A stretch of DNA of 64,000 nt from Ypsolopha sequella (GCA_934047225.1 OW203988.1:12372229-12436228); one strand, 5' to 3'. Shown: positions 52,801-57,946, counted from the stretch's first letter. Notes: generated by a model from the letters alone, not told the origin. Translations and numbers: made by a program.

Positions 52801-55800
52801 GATTTACTACATATTTTAATTAAAAAATATGCGTCTTTAAAATCAAATGTACTCATGAAACAGTTTTTTGTTATGAGTTTTAACACTACACATATCCTAT
52901 ATACACATATTTTCCAGTACACGTATAGCTATAATGAATTTATTGTCATTTTTTAGGTTTCGAATAAATCTATAACTACCGTTTGGTTTTGGGGTTAGAA
53001 AAATATTTGATATGTATTGGCCCTCGCAGGGTTGGCATTTAGAAACAGCACCAATAGAAATTAAATTACTGATACTGATAACTTCTTTATAAAGTGTTTT
53101 TTCAGCTTTAGAATAAGATGGCTCTAAAGGCGTCTGGTACCGTACCACGGCCTGTGTAAAAAGGATCTCATATCATTTTTTCCATGAAAGGATAGTTGGG
53201 TCATCTGTGATTTTTGACCATTGATCATAGAAGTAAAAACAATCTGCCGGCGTACTTTACCATGTTTAGCGACGGCTCGAGGGTAGGTCGGCTGCGAGGG
53301 CCTCGATGTGCCCGCGCGCTGCGGCTGGCTCCTCGAGAACTGGGCCGGCCGCGGGGGCGGTGGCGGCGGGGGGTGGGGCGGCGGTGCAAGCTTGCGTCAT
53401 AGATGGTCGCGTCATAGTACTATGCTCGACTGCCTGCCTGCGACTCGGGGAGGCGGTTTCCAGTTTAAAGACCTGTCAGGTTGAAAGGGCTTCATCTTTG
53501 ATGGTGGAGGCTTCGCAACGTAATTTTACGAAGTGGCGGTTAAATCAGCTCCGGATTTATTTATTGCCTTTGCAGTTTTCAAGGTATCAGCAAGGGCCTT
53601 CCCAAAAAGGAGATTGCCAATGCTAGTCTTTTGGACTTGATCTTTCAAATCCTTCTTTAAAGTAGAAAGGACAAAACTGCGTCTGTTTATTGAATCCGTG
53701 TGTTGTCCGTCACACAAAATCCGACCGACATCCATCAGTAACTGCAAAAGGGCGGTATTTCTTTCTTCCATAGAAAGCACTAGGGTGATTACTTCTCCTA
53801 AGCAGGCAATCGCACTAGCTATTTGCTTCTGTCTCTGTTAGAGTTTAGTTCTGTAAATACGGCCGCCATCTCCGGATTCAACTTTGGAGCATCAATAAGA
53901 GAGCAGTTGCCTGGTACTAGATACTTACTAAGTAACTCTTTTCGGATTTCTTTCGTTATCCCATTCGTAGATATATAATCAAAACGTACCGCAATATCGT
54001 TTTTCGGATCCGCAAAGACAGATCCTAGCCTATTATTTCTAATAGTTTAGTATCAAGAACAGGTGTCTCGACCGCAGCGACGGTTTCATCGTTTGAGCCG
54101 ATATTCGCATCTCCGTGCGTAGGTGATGCGCCGCCACCCCGTCGTCGCGTGACGTCACTACTTTGTGCCACTGATGCGGTAGCAACATTGACGGCAGAAC
54201 CATTTCCATCTTGTATTACGATAATCTCGTCCGCTTGATCCTCCATCACAAGATTCTCGTGATTGTAAATTTTCGCCGCCAGTAGTCGAAAAATAAACGA
54301 TTTTTCTTCAGCGAAAAAAGACTAGTCGGTAGGCTAGTGCCCACACCGATAGTAAAGAAACAGCCTAAAGTACTGTTTGCTATTTCCAGGTAGTGCAATT
54401 CCAAAGAAAAAACACGCAAACCTGTATAAACTTGTCTATTGATTGATAACAGAGATGGTACAGACCAAAGTACTGTCCGAGTATCTGTTGTATTAATTAT
54501 GTTGTTGATAAAACTGTAAACGATTTTTCTTCAGCGAAAAAAAGACTAGTCGGTAGGCTAGTGCCCACACCGATAGTAAAGAAACAGCCCAAAGTACTGT
54601 TCGCAATACTATTTCCAGGTAGTGCAATTCCAAAGAAAAAACACGCAAACCTGTATAGACTTGTCTATTGATTGATAACAGAGATGGTACAGACCAAAGT
54701 ACTGTCCGAGTATCTGTTGTTTTAATTATTTTGTTGATAAAACTGTAAAGGTTCACTACTTTTACACTCAAAAAAAGTTCACCTGATAGGTGTATCAGCG
54801 AAGGCGTACAATTCCGTGAACCTGCGGGTGAAGGCAAAGTGGATTCTTCTGTTCGGTGTTTGCGACGACCTTTCTTAATTTTTCTCTCCAATTTCTTCAG
54901 TTTATGTGAAATATGAATTACCCACTATGATCAGAATGCTTTCTTTTAAGAATTTCACAATCTTTACGGTTTCAAATACCCGGGACTTAAAAAACGTGCG
55001 GAACAGCCGAGCACTAAAATGTGAATGATGATCGGCGGTCGGAACAGTAACTACCTACAGACGAAAAAAAAAAAAAAAATGTAGGTAGATTGTTTTTTTC
55101 TTTCAACTATAGTGCAGGAATGGCCACACGATGTGTGATACTACATGTGTACTTATATCTAATCTCGAGGACGAAGCACGAGTATAATTGGCTCAAAAGG
55201 ACTGTATCCAGAGCCGTTAAACAGTGGAAAAAAAAGTTTAACATCTACGGTACACAGGAAAGGCTGCAGGTTAGCCAACCATTGTAAATAAATAAAAAAA
55301 AAATAGTAATAATAAAGCCCTAGGGCAAAATAATCGACTTTTTGTTCGGTTTTGATGCATAAAAAGTGGGCCTTTACGAGCACATGCATTGAAAAATATA
55401 TTAAATTTGTTTTCTTGTCTCACTTCATACTATACAACAAAACTCTGTTATTTATATTTATTTATTTATTACAAAATACAAATTTATCTAAACATTAACC
55501 TTACATAGGCCAATAATGAGATTACATTATATAATCTTTACTTAAATATACCCAAATAACTAAGACGATATAAAATTTTGAAACTGAGTAATAAAAACTA
55601 CAAAAGAAAGCGAAACTTCCAAAGCCAATCGATTTAAAATATTAAAATTAAGTGCTAAGGAAAATAGGGCTTGAGCATAATTACTAATTACTAAATGGTC
55701 TTTACAGGTAGCAGCACGGTTTATGAGGTCTGACCTTGACTACACGCGCGCTAGTCCCCCACCACTTTCGCCGAGCGGTCAAAAATCGTACCGCGGCCTG

Positions 55801-57946
55801 TACCACAGATTACTATAATAGTTAGTGTGACTAGGTTCTAAAGATGGGTAGGTAGGTTCAGGATCAGGTTCCGTGATACTACTTTACGTGACTTAGGTAT
55901 GTAGTTGTCAGTAAATACCCATTATATTTAAAATTTCATTATTGATTTTATATTAGGTATAAAGAAGTTAGAAACACATTCAAATCATAACTTAATTGTC
56001 CGACATCAGTCTTATAAAATAATTAAAAATATGTGTAAATTGCTTGGTATATTCATAGTCTATATATGTATTTTATATCTAAAGTCTAATTTTCACGTAG
56101 ACTATAATATACTTAGGAATTTACACATATTTTTAATTATTTTATAAGACTGATGCCGAACAATAAAGTTCGAAATATATCTCCCAAAATATGATTTGAA
56201 TGTGTTTGTAAACTTACATACACCTAATTATATATAAATAATAAAATATTATATTTAAAACTGATGATAATCGCAGCTTCAATTTAAAACTAAGCAAGAC
56301 GTGTAAAAAAAGTTCCTTTTAAAATTGCCGTTGGAAAATATGGAAATGTTTTCTGTCTAAAGCTAAACGATTTATGTTTATTTTATCAATTTTACCAAAT
56401 TGACATTCATTGCCGAAAAACATACGTAATCGATTATATCATCCGACCCGCAATGCTTTTTGTATTTTTTCCGTGATAAAACTTATTGCCTGACAATAAT
56501 AATTAGGCTCATGAGCCAACCAATAATCACCTTTATGAAAAGCTAATAAAGTTTTTGCCATTGGCCTAATTGTGATGGTCTTGTAGCAATAATAAGTATC
56601 TTTTCCATGATAAAAATAAATATCCATAGCAACCTTTAAATTTTGGCGTGGGAGTGGGACTAAATTTTATTATAGGCATGCAGTTTATGAGAACAAGTTA
56701 GTTATACATATTTGTATGATATATAAATAAGCAAGAGATCCTTTTAATCTTTTTTCATAAACATATGGAAAATATAGTTTCCTAAAATACTAATTCATAC
56801 TAAAATAATAGTAATGAATAAATATAATTGTAGCTATATTGGCCTTTTATTTATAGTTGTAAGCATCAGACACTAATAACAAATGCAAACTTTATATTTT
56901 GCGAAATATTTCGACCTCTTCGACTGATGACGGCCTCATTGAAGAGGTCGAAATATTTCGCAAAATAATAATAAGTTATTGATATGTACACCGTCACATA
57001 TTTATACATATATTTTAGTGAAAAATTAACAAGCCAGAAATCGCGACAAAGAAGCTGTTCCATGGAAAAGTTTTCTTGACTGACTAAAATGTTTACAAGG
57101 ATGCGTATTGATTTAATTAGTATTAAGCTCGTCTTTGTACAATAATTTTATTCTGTGCAATCGAAAAATTTTATTATTATTATTATTGATTTTTCCAAAA
57201 CATTTTTCCTTGCTTTACCCTAAAATAGAAAGCAGTCTCGTAATATGTAACCTGGTTGTCCATTTCCACAACTATTGTATTATAAGAAAAGTAATCTTAT
57301 TAGTTTAGCAACAACTTATAACTTCGTTGTAAAAGTAATCTTATTAGTCTAGCAACAACATATAACTTCGTTGTAGAACTAATCTTATTAGTCTAGCAAC
57401 AACGTATAACTTTATTGTAAAAGTAATCTTATTAGTTTAGCAACAAGGTATAACTTCGTTGTAAAAGTAATCTTATTGTTATTAGTCTAGCAACAACGTA
57501 TAACTTCGTTGTAAAAGGCATAATAAAACGAACGCTGAAACTTTTCAATCGTTAAGGGTAAGTACCTTTGTATCTAGTTCTTTGGAAATACTGCCTTTCA
57601 ACTACGTTTCAGATAAAAAACATCTTCTTTATTGATTTAATTTATCATTACATTAGCACAAACCAAAATAATGTCACGCTTAAAATATTTATTTTGAAGT
57701 AAGTTTTGCTAGATTATGAGAATATTATAATTAATTTGTACATAATATATAATAAATTTTTATTAATATTATTATTAATTTTAAACCTTTACATGAGACA
57801 AGCAATACATATAATCGTCGGTCTAGATGTGTAATGCAAAATTGAAACGATTTTATCACATCTAGACCGATGATATATTATATTAATTATTAAGGATTAA
57901 TAATATAAGTACTCACCAAAAAACAAAACAATATCCCCGTCCCCAT
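2727..57946 (-). CDS. Chimeric cuticular protein: RR chitin-binding domain fused to giant collagen-like rod (13 exons joined)
   Basis: Join, in transcript order: 57946-57917, 20709-20307, 18897-18681, 18209-18010, 17654-17559, 16963-16817, 16575-15598, 11798-11673, 10201-10070, 9700-7982, 7674-7486, 5889-3676, 3370-2727. All introns are GT-AG, phases agree and the total is 7095 nt (about 2364 residues). Signal peptide 1-18; acidic linker to 144; RR/Chitin_bind_4-like domain about 146-197; Pro-rich linker to 283; Gly-X-Y rod 284-2150; C-terminal domain 2151-2364 with clustered Cys. RR domains bind chitin in arthropod cuticle; collagen repeats form triple helices and most Pro here sits in the Y position, the usual prolyl-4-hydroxylase site. 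I infer a secreted structural protein of cuticle or another chitinous matrix. The repeats contain very few charged residues. It may already be annotated in relatives as collagen alpha-1-like. The exon 2-13 chain is very secure; the link to exon 1 is less so. Confidence 0.88.
3676..5889 (-). CDS. Exon 12: longest collagen exon, 54-bp periodic repeats
   Basis: 2214 nt (738 codons), phase 1-1. After [13 protein letters not shown] the exon becomes a tandem array of an 18-residue unit, GYPGSQ plus four GQP triplets, with about two dozen GYPGSQ sites. Variants insert [10 protein letters not shown], delete a GQP triplet or replace SQ by QP. One Gly is lost near 3830 (GGSVQPG). Pro is nearly always in the Y position and charged residues are rare. 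Acceptor ttttacag, donor GTAAAT. Confidence 0.94.
5890..7485 (-). other. Intron 11 with retroelement-like debris
   Basis: 1596 bp, GTAAAT to ttttacag (the intron between exons 11 and 12). A segment near 6175-6270 resembles half of the 15.25 kb MITE (cacttgtac...ccggtttcg). On the minus strand 7010-6890 contains ggtctgtatccagcagtgga, reminiscent of lepidopteran LINE 3' ends. 7130-7370 is more GC-rich and is probably transposon-derived. Confidence 0.6.
7486..7674 (-). CDS. Exon 11: collagen-like exon
   Basis: 189 nt (63 codons), phase 1-1. [13 protein letters not shown] leads into GTP/GQP/GLP triplets, then [19 protein letters not shown]. No interruptions. Acceptor tttttattag, donor GTAAAT. 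Confidence 0.92.
7982..9700 (-). CDS. Exon 10: long Gln/Pro collagen-like exon with seven PAQQGGP or QQGGP interruption sites
   Basis: 1719 nt (573 codons), phase 1-1. It begins [16 protein letters not shown] and continues in GQP, GYP, GNP and GHP triplets. Seven sites share the codons for QQGGP (plus-strand anchors 8238, 8598, 8769, 8913, 9147, 9417, 9561). At most of them [12 protein letters not shown] replaces Gly without losing the three-residue register. Anchor spacings are all multiples of 9 bp (144-360 bp), showing in-frame unit amplification. Acceptor gtttaacag. The donor (GTCAGA at 7981) is weak but keeps the common phase. Confidence 0.88.
9701..10069 (-). other. Intron 9
   Basis: 369 bp, GTATAT to aacag. 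AT-rich with a tiny atgatcatgatcat palindrome near 9990; otherwise empty. Confidence 0.85.
10070..10201 (-). CDS. Exon 9: collagen-like exon
   Basis: 132 nt (44 codons), phase 1-1. It shares the module plan of exons 6-8, but the GGYYPG tyrosines are replaced by GGNHPG, and the Pro-rich segment reads [11 protein letters not shown]. Acceptor cttaag, donor GTATAT. Confidence 0.9.
10290..10406. mobile_element. 117-bp MITE, copy 1
   Basis: Inverted ends gtacagtggagaccac and gcggtctccgctgtac. Same length and body (ctatacacttgcagta, ttagcccctaca) as the copy at 41091. Confidence 0.85.
10802..10844. repeat. AT microsatellite
   Basis: About 21 AT units in intron 8. Confidence 0.9.
11108..11492 (+). 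mobile_element. Interspersed repeat, uninterrupted copy (empty site for the DIRS insertion)
   Basis: It contains ttttatgcatcaaaaccgaa, aatggttggctaacctgcag, a tataatt site in ccaattataatttaaag, and aacactcgctacgctcgggt. The inverse of the same order is found at 55190-55425 and 49842-50035, on the two sides of the DIRS element. Confidence 0.85.
11673..11798 (-). CDS. Exon 8: collagen-like exon
   Basis: 126 nt (42 codons), phase 1-1. One GGYYPG module ([12 protein letters not shown], then [10 protein letters not shown]), followed by GTP/GSP triplets. Acceptor preceded by aaaaag, donor GTACGA. A short imperfection (GPQAPGG) lies before GGYYPG. Confidence 0.91.
12599..12848. repeat. Pentanucleotide microsatellite (TACGR)n
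   Basis: About 250 bp of TACGA/TACGG units with minor variants and two gaagaagta interruptions. Open in several frames on both strands (VRYGT, SYRTV), which explains the spurious 105- and 131-aa frames. Confidence 0.95.
13601..13947. repeat. Diverged tandem repeat, about 104-121 bp unit
   Basis: Almost three copies, starting at aatcgcaaatagaaat (13601, 13705, 13826). Shared motifs include cgctcttgta, cagtgggtataaatcgctat and tgtaaccctctt. Confidence 0.85.
14542..14837. repeat. 8 x 37 bp minisatellite
   Basis: Eight copies of a 37-bp unit beginning tattttgaaggttatactgt. Two copies have a T-to-C change (ttacactg), the rest are identical. In intron 7. Confidence 0.96.
15246..15422. mobile_element. 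MITE with 33-bp terminal inverted repeats
   Basis: 15246-15278 and 15390-15422 are inverse copies with one mismatch (acgtatag versus acttatag). The inside carries caaccggtttcgg, a motif also present near 6238 and 39568. Confidence 0.85.
15598..16575 (-). CDS. Exon 7: collagen-like exon with about seven GGYYPG modules
   Basis: 978 nt (326 codons), phase 1-1. About seven tandem modules of roughly 45 residues each contain a GGP run, GPNGP(N/S)GSGGYYPG and G(T/S/I)P triplets. In the last module YYPG becomes YYPV: the Gly codon GGA is read as GTA near 15680, breaking one triplet. The open frame has no Met, so it begins only at the acceptor (ttttcgcag). Donor GTACGT. The GGYYPG tyrosine pairs are candidates for dityrosine cross-linking (inference). 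Confidence 0.93.
16817..16963 (-). CDS. Exon 6: collagen-like exon
   Basis: 147 nt (49 codons), phase 1-1. It carries one copy of a module also seen in exon 7: a GGPGGP run, [13 protein letters not shown], then GTP/GSP triplets, ending GGPG. Acceptor ttgacag, donor GTACGT. Confidence 0.92.
17194..17383. mobile_element. Foldback element in intron 5
   Basis: 17194-17275 pairs with 17320-17383 (cctaaaatta...ttttggtactta against taagtaccaaaa...aattttagg). Intron 5 otherwise (16964-17558) shows nothing. Confidence 0.75.
17559..17654 (-). CDS. Exon 5: first collagen Gly-X-Y exon
   Basis: 96 nt (32 codons), phase 1-1. After GGYYPGSAG it is uninterrupted G-T-P and G-S-P triplets. Acceptor ttttcag and donor GTAAGTAT are both strong. 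The Gly codon is split across the intron (G|GT), as at every later junction in the rod. Confidence 0.93.
17655..18009 (-). other. Intron 4
   Basis: 355 bp, GTACAA to ttttcag. Nothing recognisable inside. Confidence 0.85.
18010..18209 (-). CDS. Exon 4: Pro-rich linker
   Basis: 200 nt, phase 2 to 1, open through the reading set by exon 3. It contains [19 protein letters not shown] and then a polyproline stretch with interspersed Arg/Thr, ending in PGIAPGG. It joins the chitin-binding domain to the collagen rod. Its donor leaves a single G that completes the first collagen Gly codon. The pyrimidine-rich acceptor (ttcctttttcag) is strong. Confidence 0.9.
18210..18680 (-). other. Intron 3
   Basis: 471 bp, GTTAGT to ttttcag. 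Nothing recognisable inside. Confidence 0.85.
18681..18897 (-). CDS. Exon 3: Rebers-Riddiford (Chitin_bind_4-like) domain
   Basis: 217 nt, phase 1 to 2. It encodes about 52 residues starting [12 protein letters not shown] and including [28 protein letters not shown] and HGYRI. These are the aromatic, Gly and VDPDG...R...Y.AD positions of the RR consensus that binds chitin in arthropod cuticle proteins. The spacing after YVAD (HGYRI) is not typical of RR-1 or RR-2, so I leave the subtype open. One Cys lies inside the domain (YGCYGY) and one just after (RICEP), unusual for RR proteins. Acceptor CAG at 18900-18898; donor GTTAGT at 18680-18675. Confidence 0.93.
18898..20306 (-). other. Intron 2
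   Basis: 1409 bp, GTGAGT to CAG. AT-rich; I see no gene, hairpin or tandem repeat in it. Confidence 0.85.
20307..20709 (-). CDS. Exon 2: signal-peptide tail and acidic N-terminal linker
   Basis: 403 nt, phase 0 to 1. It opens at a strong acceptor (pyrimidine tract then CAG at 20712-20710) with VSLALSQA, the tail of a signal peptide. It continues as a low-complexity acidic region with repeated Asp/Ile/Lys and Val/Ala/Pro motifs, then a Tyr/Asn/Gln-rich segment near residues 110-125. It ends at a GTGAGT donor (20306-20301), leaving one base that completes a Ser codon in exon 3. No known domain is visible. Confidence 0.9.
20960..21225. repeat. Interspersed repeat fragment
   Basis: It contains gcacgagcaaacgaagcgag and ggttcgagggtgtaattgat. 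The 'gag-cga-agc-gag' style recurs in other interspersed repeats here (11.4 and 49.9 kb). No coding meaning seen. Confidence 0.4.
23580..23625 (+). mobile_element. Helitron 3' end fragment
   Basis: It ends with a GC-rich hairpin (gcgagcgaagccgcggcc), then aaaagCTAG followed by T, matching the end of the complete element at 29578-29753. Confidence 0.6.
24533..24929. mobile_element. Non-autonomous hAT-type element with intact target-site duplication
   Basis: 397 bp with inverted ends CAGCGTCGGACTG and CAGTCCGACCCTG (12 of 13 match). It is flanked by a perfect 8-bp duplication GATGTTAC at 24525-24532 and 24930-24937, the length typical of hAT insertions. No transposase frame inside. Confidence 0.9.
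25560..25745. mobile_element. Foldback MITE (GAAGCCGG family), older copy
   Basis: Ends tgaagccggaaactggcgat and the imperfect inverse actatcgacagttttcggg. The interior (aaaagttgttcgtagagacgag) matches the copy at 28596. Confidence 0.75.
28596..28820. mobile_element. Foldback MITE (GAAGCCGG family)
   Basis: The terminal inverted repeats are about 33 bp: tgaagttgcggaagccgaaa and its inverse ttccggcttccgcaacttca. It sits directly beside the SINE that follows. Confidence 0.88.
28841..29105 (-). mobile_element. tRNA-derived SINE
   Basis: The minus strand begins with a tRNA-like head: A box TAGCTCAGGGG (29094-29084), B box GGTTCGATCCC (29052-29042) and about the right spacing between them. A body with gaaaacatcgtaaggaaacc and tgcatgcc, typical of lepidopteran SINEs, follows. 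The head does not fold as an intact tRNA. Confidence 0.85.
29578..29753 (+). mobile_element. Complete short non-autonomous Helitron
   Basis: 176 bp. The 5' end is TC after A (29577); the 3' end is a GC hairpin (gcgcgggcgaaaccgcgggc), then aaaagCTAG before T (29754). TC...CTRR ends and insertion between A and T with no target duplication are Helitron hallmarks. No Rep/helicase inside. Confidence 0.88.
32039..32188. mobile_element. MITE, TACAGG ends, copy 1
   Basis: Ends tacaggtagcagcgcggttt and gcctcgacctgta. Shares gaggtctgaccttgac and ccaccactttcg with the copy at 55703. Confidence 0.7.
33876..33941. repeat. Perfect-looking hairpin
   Basis: A stem of about 30 bp (gagtgtttaaaagctatttt and its inverse) with a short AT loop. 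Likely the relic of a foldback element. Confidence 0.8.
37355..37640 (-). repeat. GGTTCCGTA interspersed repeat, copy 1
   Basis: Starts ggttccgtacccaaagggta and ends cgagtccgactcgcacttgg, then ccgttttt. About 85-90% alike with 62930-63228 by eye. This pattern is very common in lepidopteran genomes; I cannot name the element class. Confidence 0.8.
38484..38651. mobile_element. Foldback MITE, left arm plus centre
   Basis: Same family as the copy at 30-286 (agtggcgtgcacagaac...agggtagac...gtctaccctgg). The right arm is cut to its last bases (cacgccact), so most of the hairpin is lost. Confidence 0.8.
40440..41038 (+). repeat. GGTTCCGTA interspersed repeat, longer diverged copy
   Basis: Opposite orientation: it begins aaagcggtcaaatgcgaatc and ends cggacggacggactgataga...gagtacggaacactaa. 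A related tail is at 49360-49513 (acggacggacgaacaacgga...tacggaaccctaaaaa). Confidence 0.55.
41091..41207. mobile_element. 117-bp MITE, copy 2
   Basis: Inverted ends gtacagtggagatcatgtca and tgacgtgattcccactgtac (about 20 bp). Same length as copy 1. Confidence 0.87.
41830..41955. mobile_element. 126-bp MITE
   Basis: Inverted ends cccggcagtaaataatgcac (atcg) and (cgat) gtgcattatttactgccggg, about 24 bp and perfect. Confidence 0.9.
43606..43691 (+). other. Possible short 5' exon on the plus strand (speculative)
   Basis: An ATG at 43606 opens 28 codons beginning [14 protein letters not shown] (CxxC), running into a good donor AG|GTACGC at 43692. A GC-rich stretch with an initiator-like TCAGT near 43512 lies just upstream. 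I found no second exon and recognise no family, so this may be chance. Confidence 0.15.
43933..45599. repeat. 1.67 kb octamer satellite
   Basis: About 208 tandem copies of an 8-bp unit gtatcgNN, mostly GTATCGAC with GTATCGTT, GTATCGTC, GTATCGGC and GTATCCCC variants. It begins next to a (GATA)n tract. Variant order repeats at a higher period of 264 bp (for example tatcgatg at 45001 and 45265). Open in many frames because the unit has no stop. Confidence 0.97.
46560..47102 (+). mobile_element. Probable LINE 3' end
   Basis: It contains cttgctaagtttcttgccca and cttcttagcaagactaatcg, phrases typical of lepidopteran LINE 3' regions, and ends at ctatttgaatttgaatttgaatc, a short tandem tail of the kind that closes such elements. 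No reverse transcriptase frame remains. Confidence 0.5.
47455..47605. repeat. Interspersed repeat fragment
   Basis: cgcgtgattgtcatattttc, then C-rich ccccatcgtgatagatcgtgatgttttt, then a C-rich run. Wording familiar from lepidopteran repeats; class unknown. Confidence 0.45.
48153..48316. mobile_element. Foldback MITE, centre plus right arm
   Basis: Complementary truncation to the 38.5 kb copy: it keeps the agggtagac...gtctaccct centre and the right arm to gttctgtgcacgccact, and lacks the left arm. Confidence 0.8.
49099..49283. mobile_element. MITE with about 34-bp inverted ends
   Basis: atatagccaaattcatactg...gactcggtaagt at the left and its inverse acttaccgagtc...cagtatgaatatggctatat at the right. 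A single-end relative is at about 25020. Confidence 0.88.
49842..50035 (-). repeat. Interrupted interspersed repeat, part 1 (left of DIRS)
   Basis: Inverse of 11325-11492; it breaks off at tataatt (50029-50035), where the DIRS element begins. Confidence 0.85.
50104..50245. repeat. DIRS inverted terminal repeat, left arm
   Basis: 142 bp from attagatataagtacacatg to ccgatcatcattta; the inverse occupies 55022-55163, including the T-run/A-run. Confidence 0.9.
50322..50440. repeat. DIRS internal complementary region
   Basis: Its first half is the inverse of 50036-50105 (gtcttcggacgaagcacttc...gtttaatcatt). The second half is the inverse of the right end (aattatactcgtgcttcgtc...cacatgtag). This is the template DIRS elements use to join their ends in a circle. 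Confidence 0.9.
50766..51760 (-). pseudogene. DIRS tyrosine recombinase region (broken)
   Basis: [14 protein letters not shown] lies at about 51757-51710. [15 protein letters not shown] at 51424-51370 matches the start of DIRS recombinases. [19 protein letters not shown] and RKTAG...[14 protein letters not shown] (about 50835-50770) give the C-terminal end with the Tyr in KFYNR. The copy carries stops and frameshifts. Confidence 0.85.
51934..53148 (-). pseudogene. DIRS reverse transcriptase / RNase H (broken)
   Basis: In order on the minus strand: [19 protein letters not shown] (52.99-53.05 kb), [14 protein letters not shown]...[15 protein letters not shown] (52.8 kb), a joined [19 protein letters not shown]...FLGFIIHS (52.6 kb), [11 protein letters not shown] and [11 protein letters not shown] for RNase H (52.2-52.35 kb), and the [12 protein letters not shown] end (52.0 kb). 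LYEF abuts VLDDL, so the RT palm region between the LYEF motif and the active-site DD appears deleted. Several frames and stops. Confidence 0.9.
53526..54249 (-). pseudogene. DIRS gag-like region (broken)
   Basis: The upstream piece (54249-54025) begins [18 protein letters not shown]. The downstream piece (53780-53526) includes [27 protein letters not shown] and [18 protein letters not shown], the pattern of DIRS-group gag (LL-DVGRLL...RR...LFG..L). A gap with stops separates the pieces, and a Pro-rich stretch follows to about 53240. Confidence 0.85.
54298..54749. repeat. 223-bp tandem duplication in the DIRS leader
   Basis: Two copies starting at cgatttttcttcagcgaaaa (54298 and 54521). The second has a small insertion (cgcaatac) and few differences. 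Confidence 0.92.
55022..55163. repeat. DIRS inverted terminal repeat, right arm
   Basis: Inverse of 50104-50245, same length by my count. Confidence 0.9.
55190..55425 (-). repeat. Interrupted interspersed repeat, part 2 (right of DIRS)
   Basis: Inverse of 11108-11320. It resumes after tataatt (55183-55189), exactly where part 1 stopped. Confidence 0.85.
55703..55802. mobile_element. MITE, TACAGG ends, copy 2
   Basis: 100 bp, ends tacaggtagcagcacggttt and accgcggcctgta. Same family as 32039-32188, with about 50 bp fewer inside. Confidence 0.72.
55972..56207. mobile_element. Foldback element, 236 bp
   Basis: aaacacattcaaatcata at the left pairs with atgatttgaatgtgttt at the right, and inside, agtcttataaaataattaaa pairs with its inverse near 56130. 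Confidence 0.85.
56890..56970. repeat. Hairpin repeat
   Basis: attttgcgaaatatttcgac (ctcttc) and its inverse flank gactgatgacggcctcatt. A type of hairpin common in moth and butterfly introns. Confidence 0.8.
57113..57190 (+). repeat. Repeat tail shared with 63783-63855
   Basis: attagtattaagctcgtctttgtac...attttattctgtgcaat, then (TTA)n. A close copy ends at 63855. Confidence 0.7.
57292..57517. repeat. 5 x 44 bp minisatellite beside exon 1
   Basis: Units begin taatcttattagtctagcaa. Each contains acaacgtataacttcgttgt, itself an imperfect palindrome. The last unit has a 6-bp insertion. It ends 400 bp inside intron 1. Confidence 0.93.
57814..57874. repeat. Hairpin 42 bp inside intron 1
   Basis: atcgtcggtctagatgtg and cacatctagaccgatgat are inverse copies (one mismatch) around a 24-bp loop, close to the exon 1 donor. 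Confidence 0.85.
57917..57946 (-). CDS. Exon 1 (coding part): start codon and signal peptide
   Basis: Ten codons, ATG to a canonical GTGAGT donor at 57916-57911, phase 0. Joined to exon 2 they read [18 protein letters not shown], a textbook signal peptide with a hydrophobic core and a likely cleavage after SQA (residue 18). The downstream acceptor at 20710 is also phase 0, and exon 2 has no ATG of its own. A TATA box lies about 180 bp upstream. The assignment is inference from this fit: the intron it implies is 37.2 kb and no transcript was available. Confidence 0.75.

Larger units (their letters stand above)
50036..55189 (-). mobile_element. Decayed DIRS-type tyrosine-recombinase retrotransposon
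   Basis: About 5.15 kb, transcribed right to left. The order is: gag-like region, reverse transcriptase with RNase H, then tyrosine recombinase, the DIRS-group arrangement. Ends: 142-bp inverted repeats (50104-50245 and 55022-55163), unequal outer extensions, and an internal complementary region (50322-50440) that is the inverse of the joined outer ends. No LTRs or integrase. The same 7 bp, tataatt, lies at both edges. Stops, frameshifts and an internal deletion show it is dead. Confidence 0.93.
20710..57916 (-). other. Intron 1 (37.2 kb), repeat-filled
   Basis: Starts GTGAGT, ends tgttccag. I find no supported gene inside it. It holds the Helitron, SINE, hAT MITE, octamer satellite, DIRS element and foldback repeats listed separately. 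Stretches 21.3-24.5, 25.8-28.5, 29.8-32.0, 32.2-33.8, 34.0-37.3 and 42.0-43.4 kb are AT-rich with no recognised feature beyond scattered repeat fragments. Confidence 0.7.
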
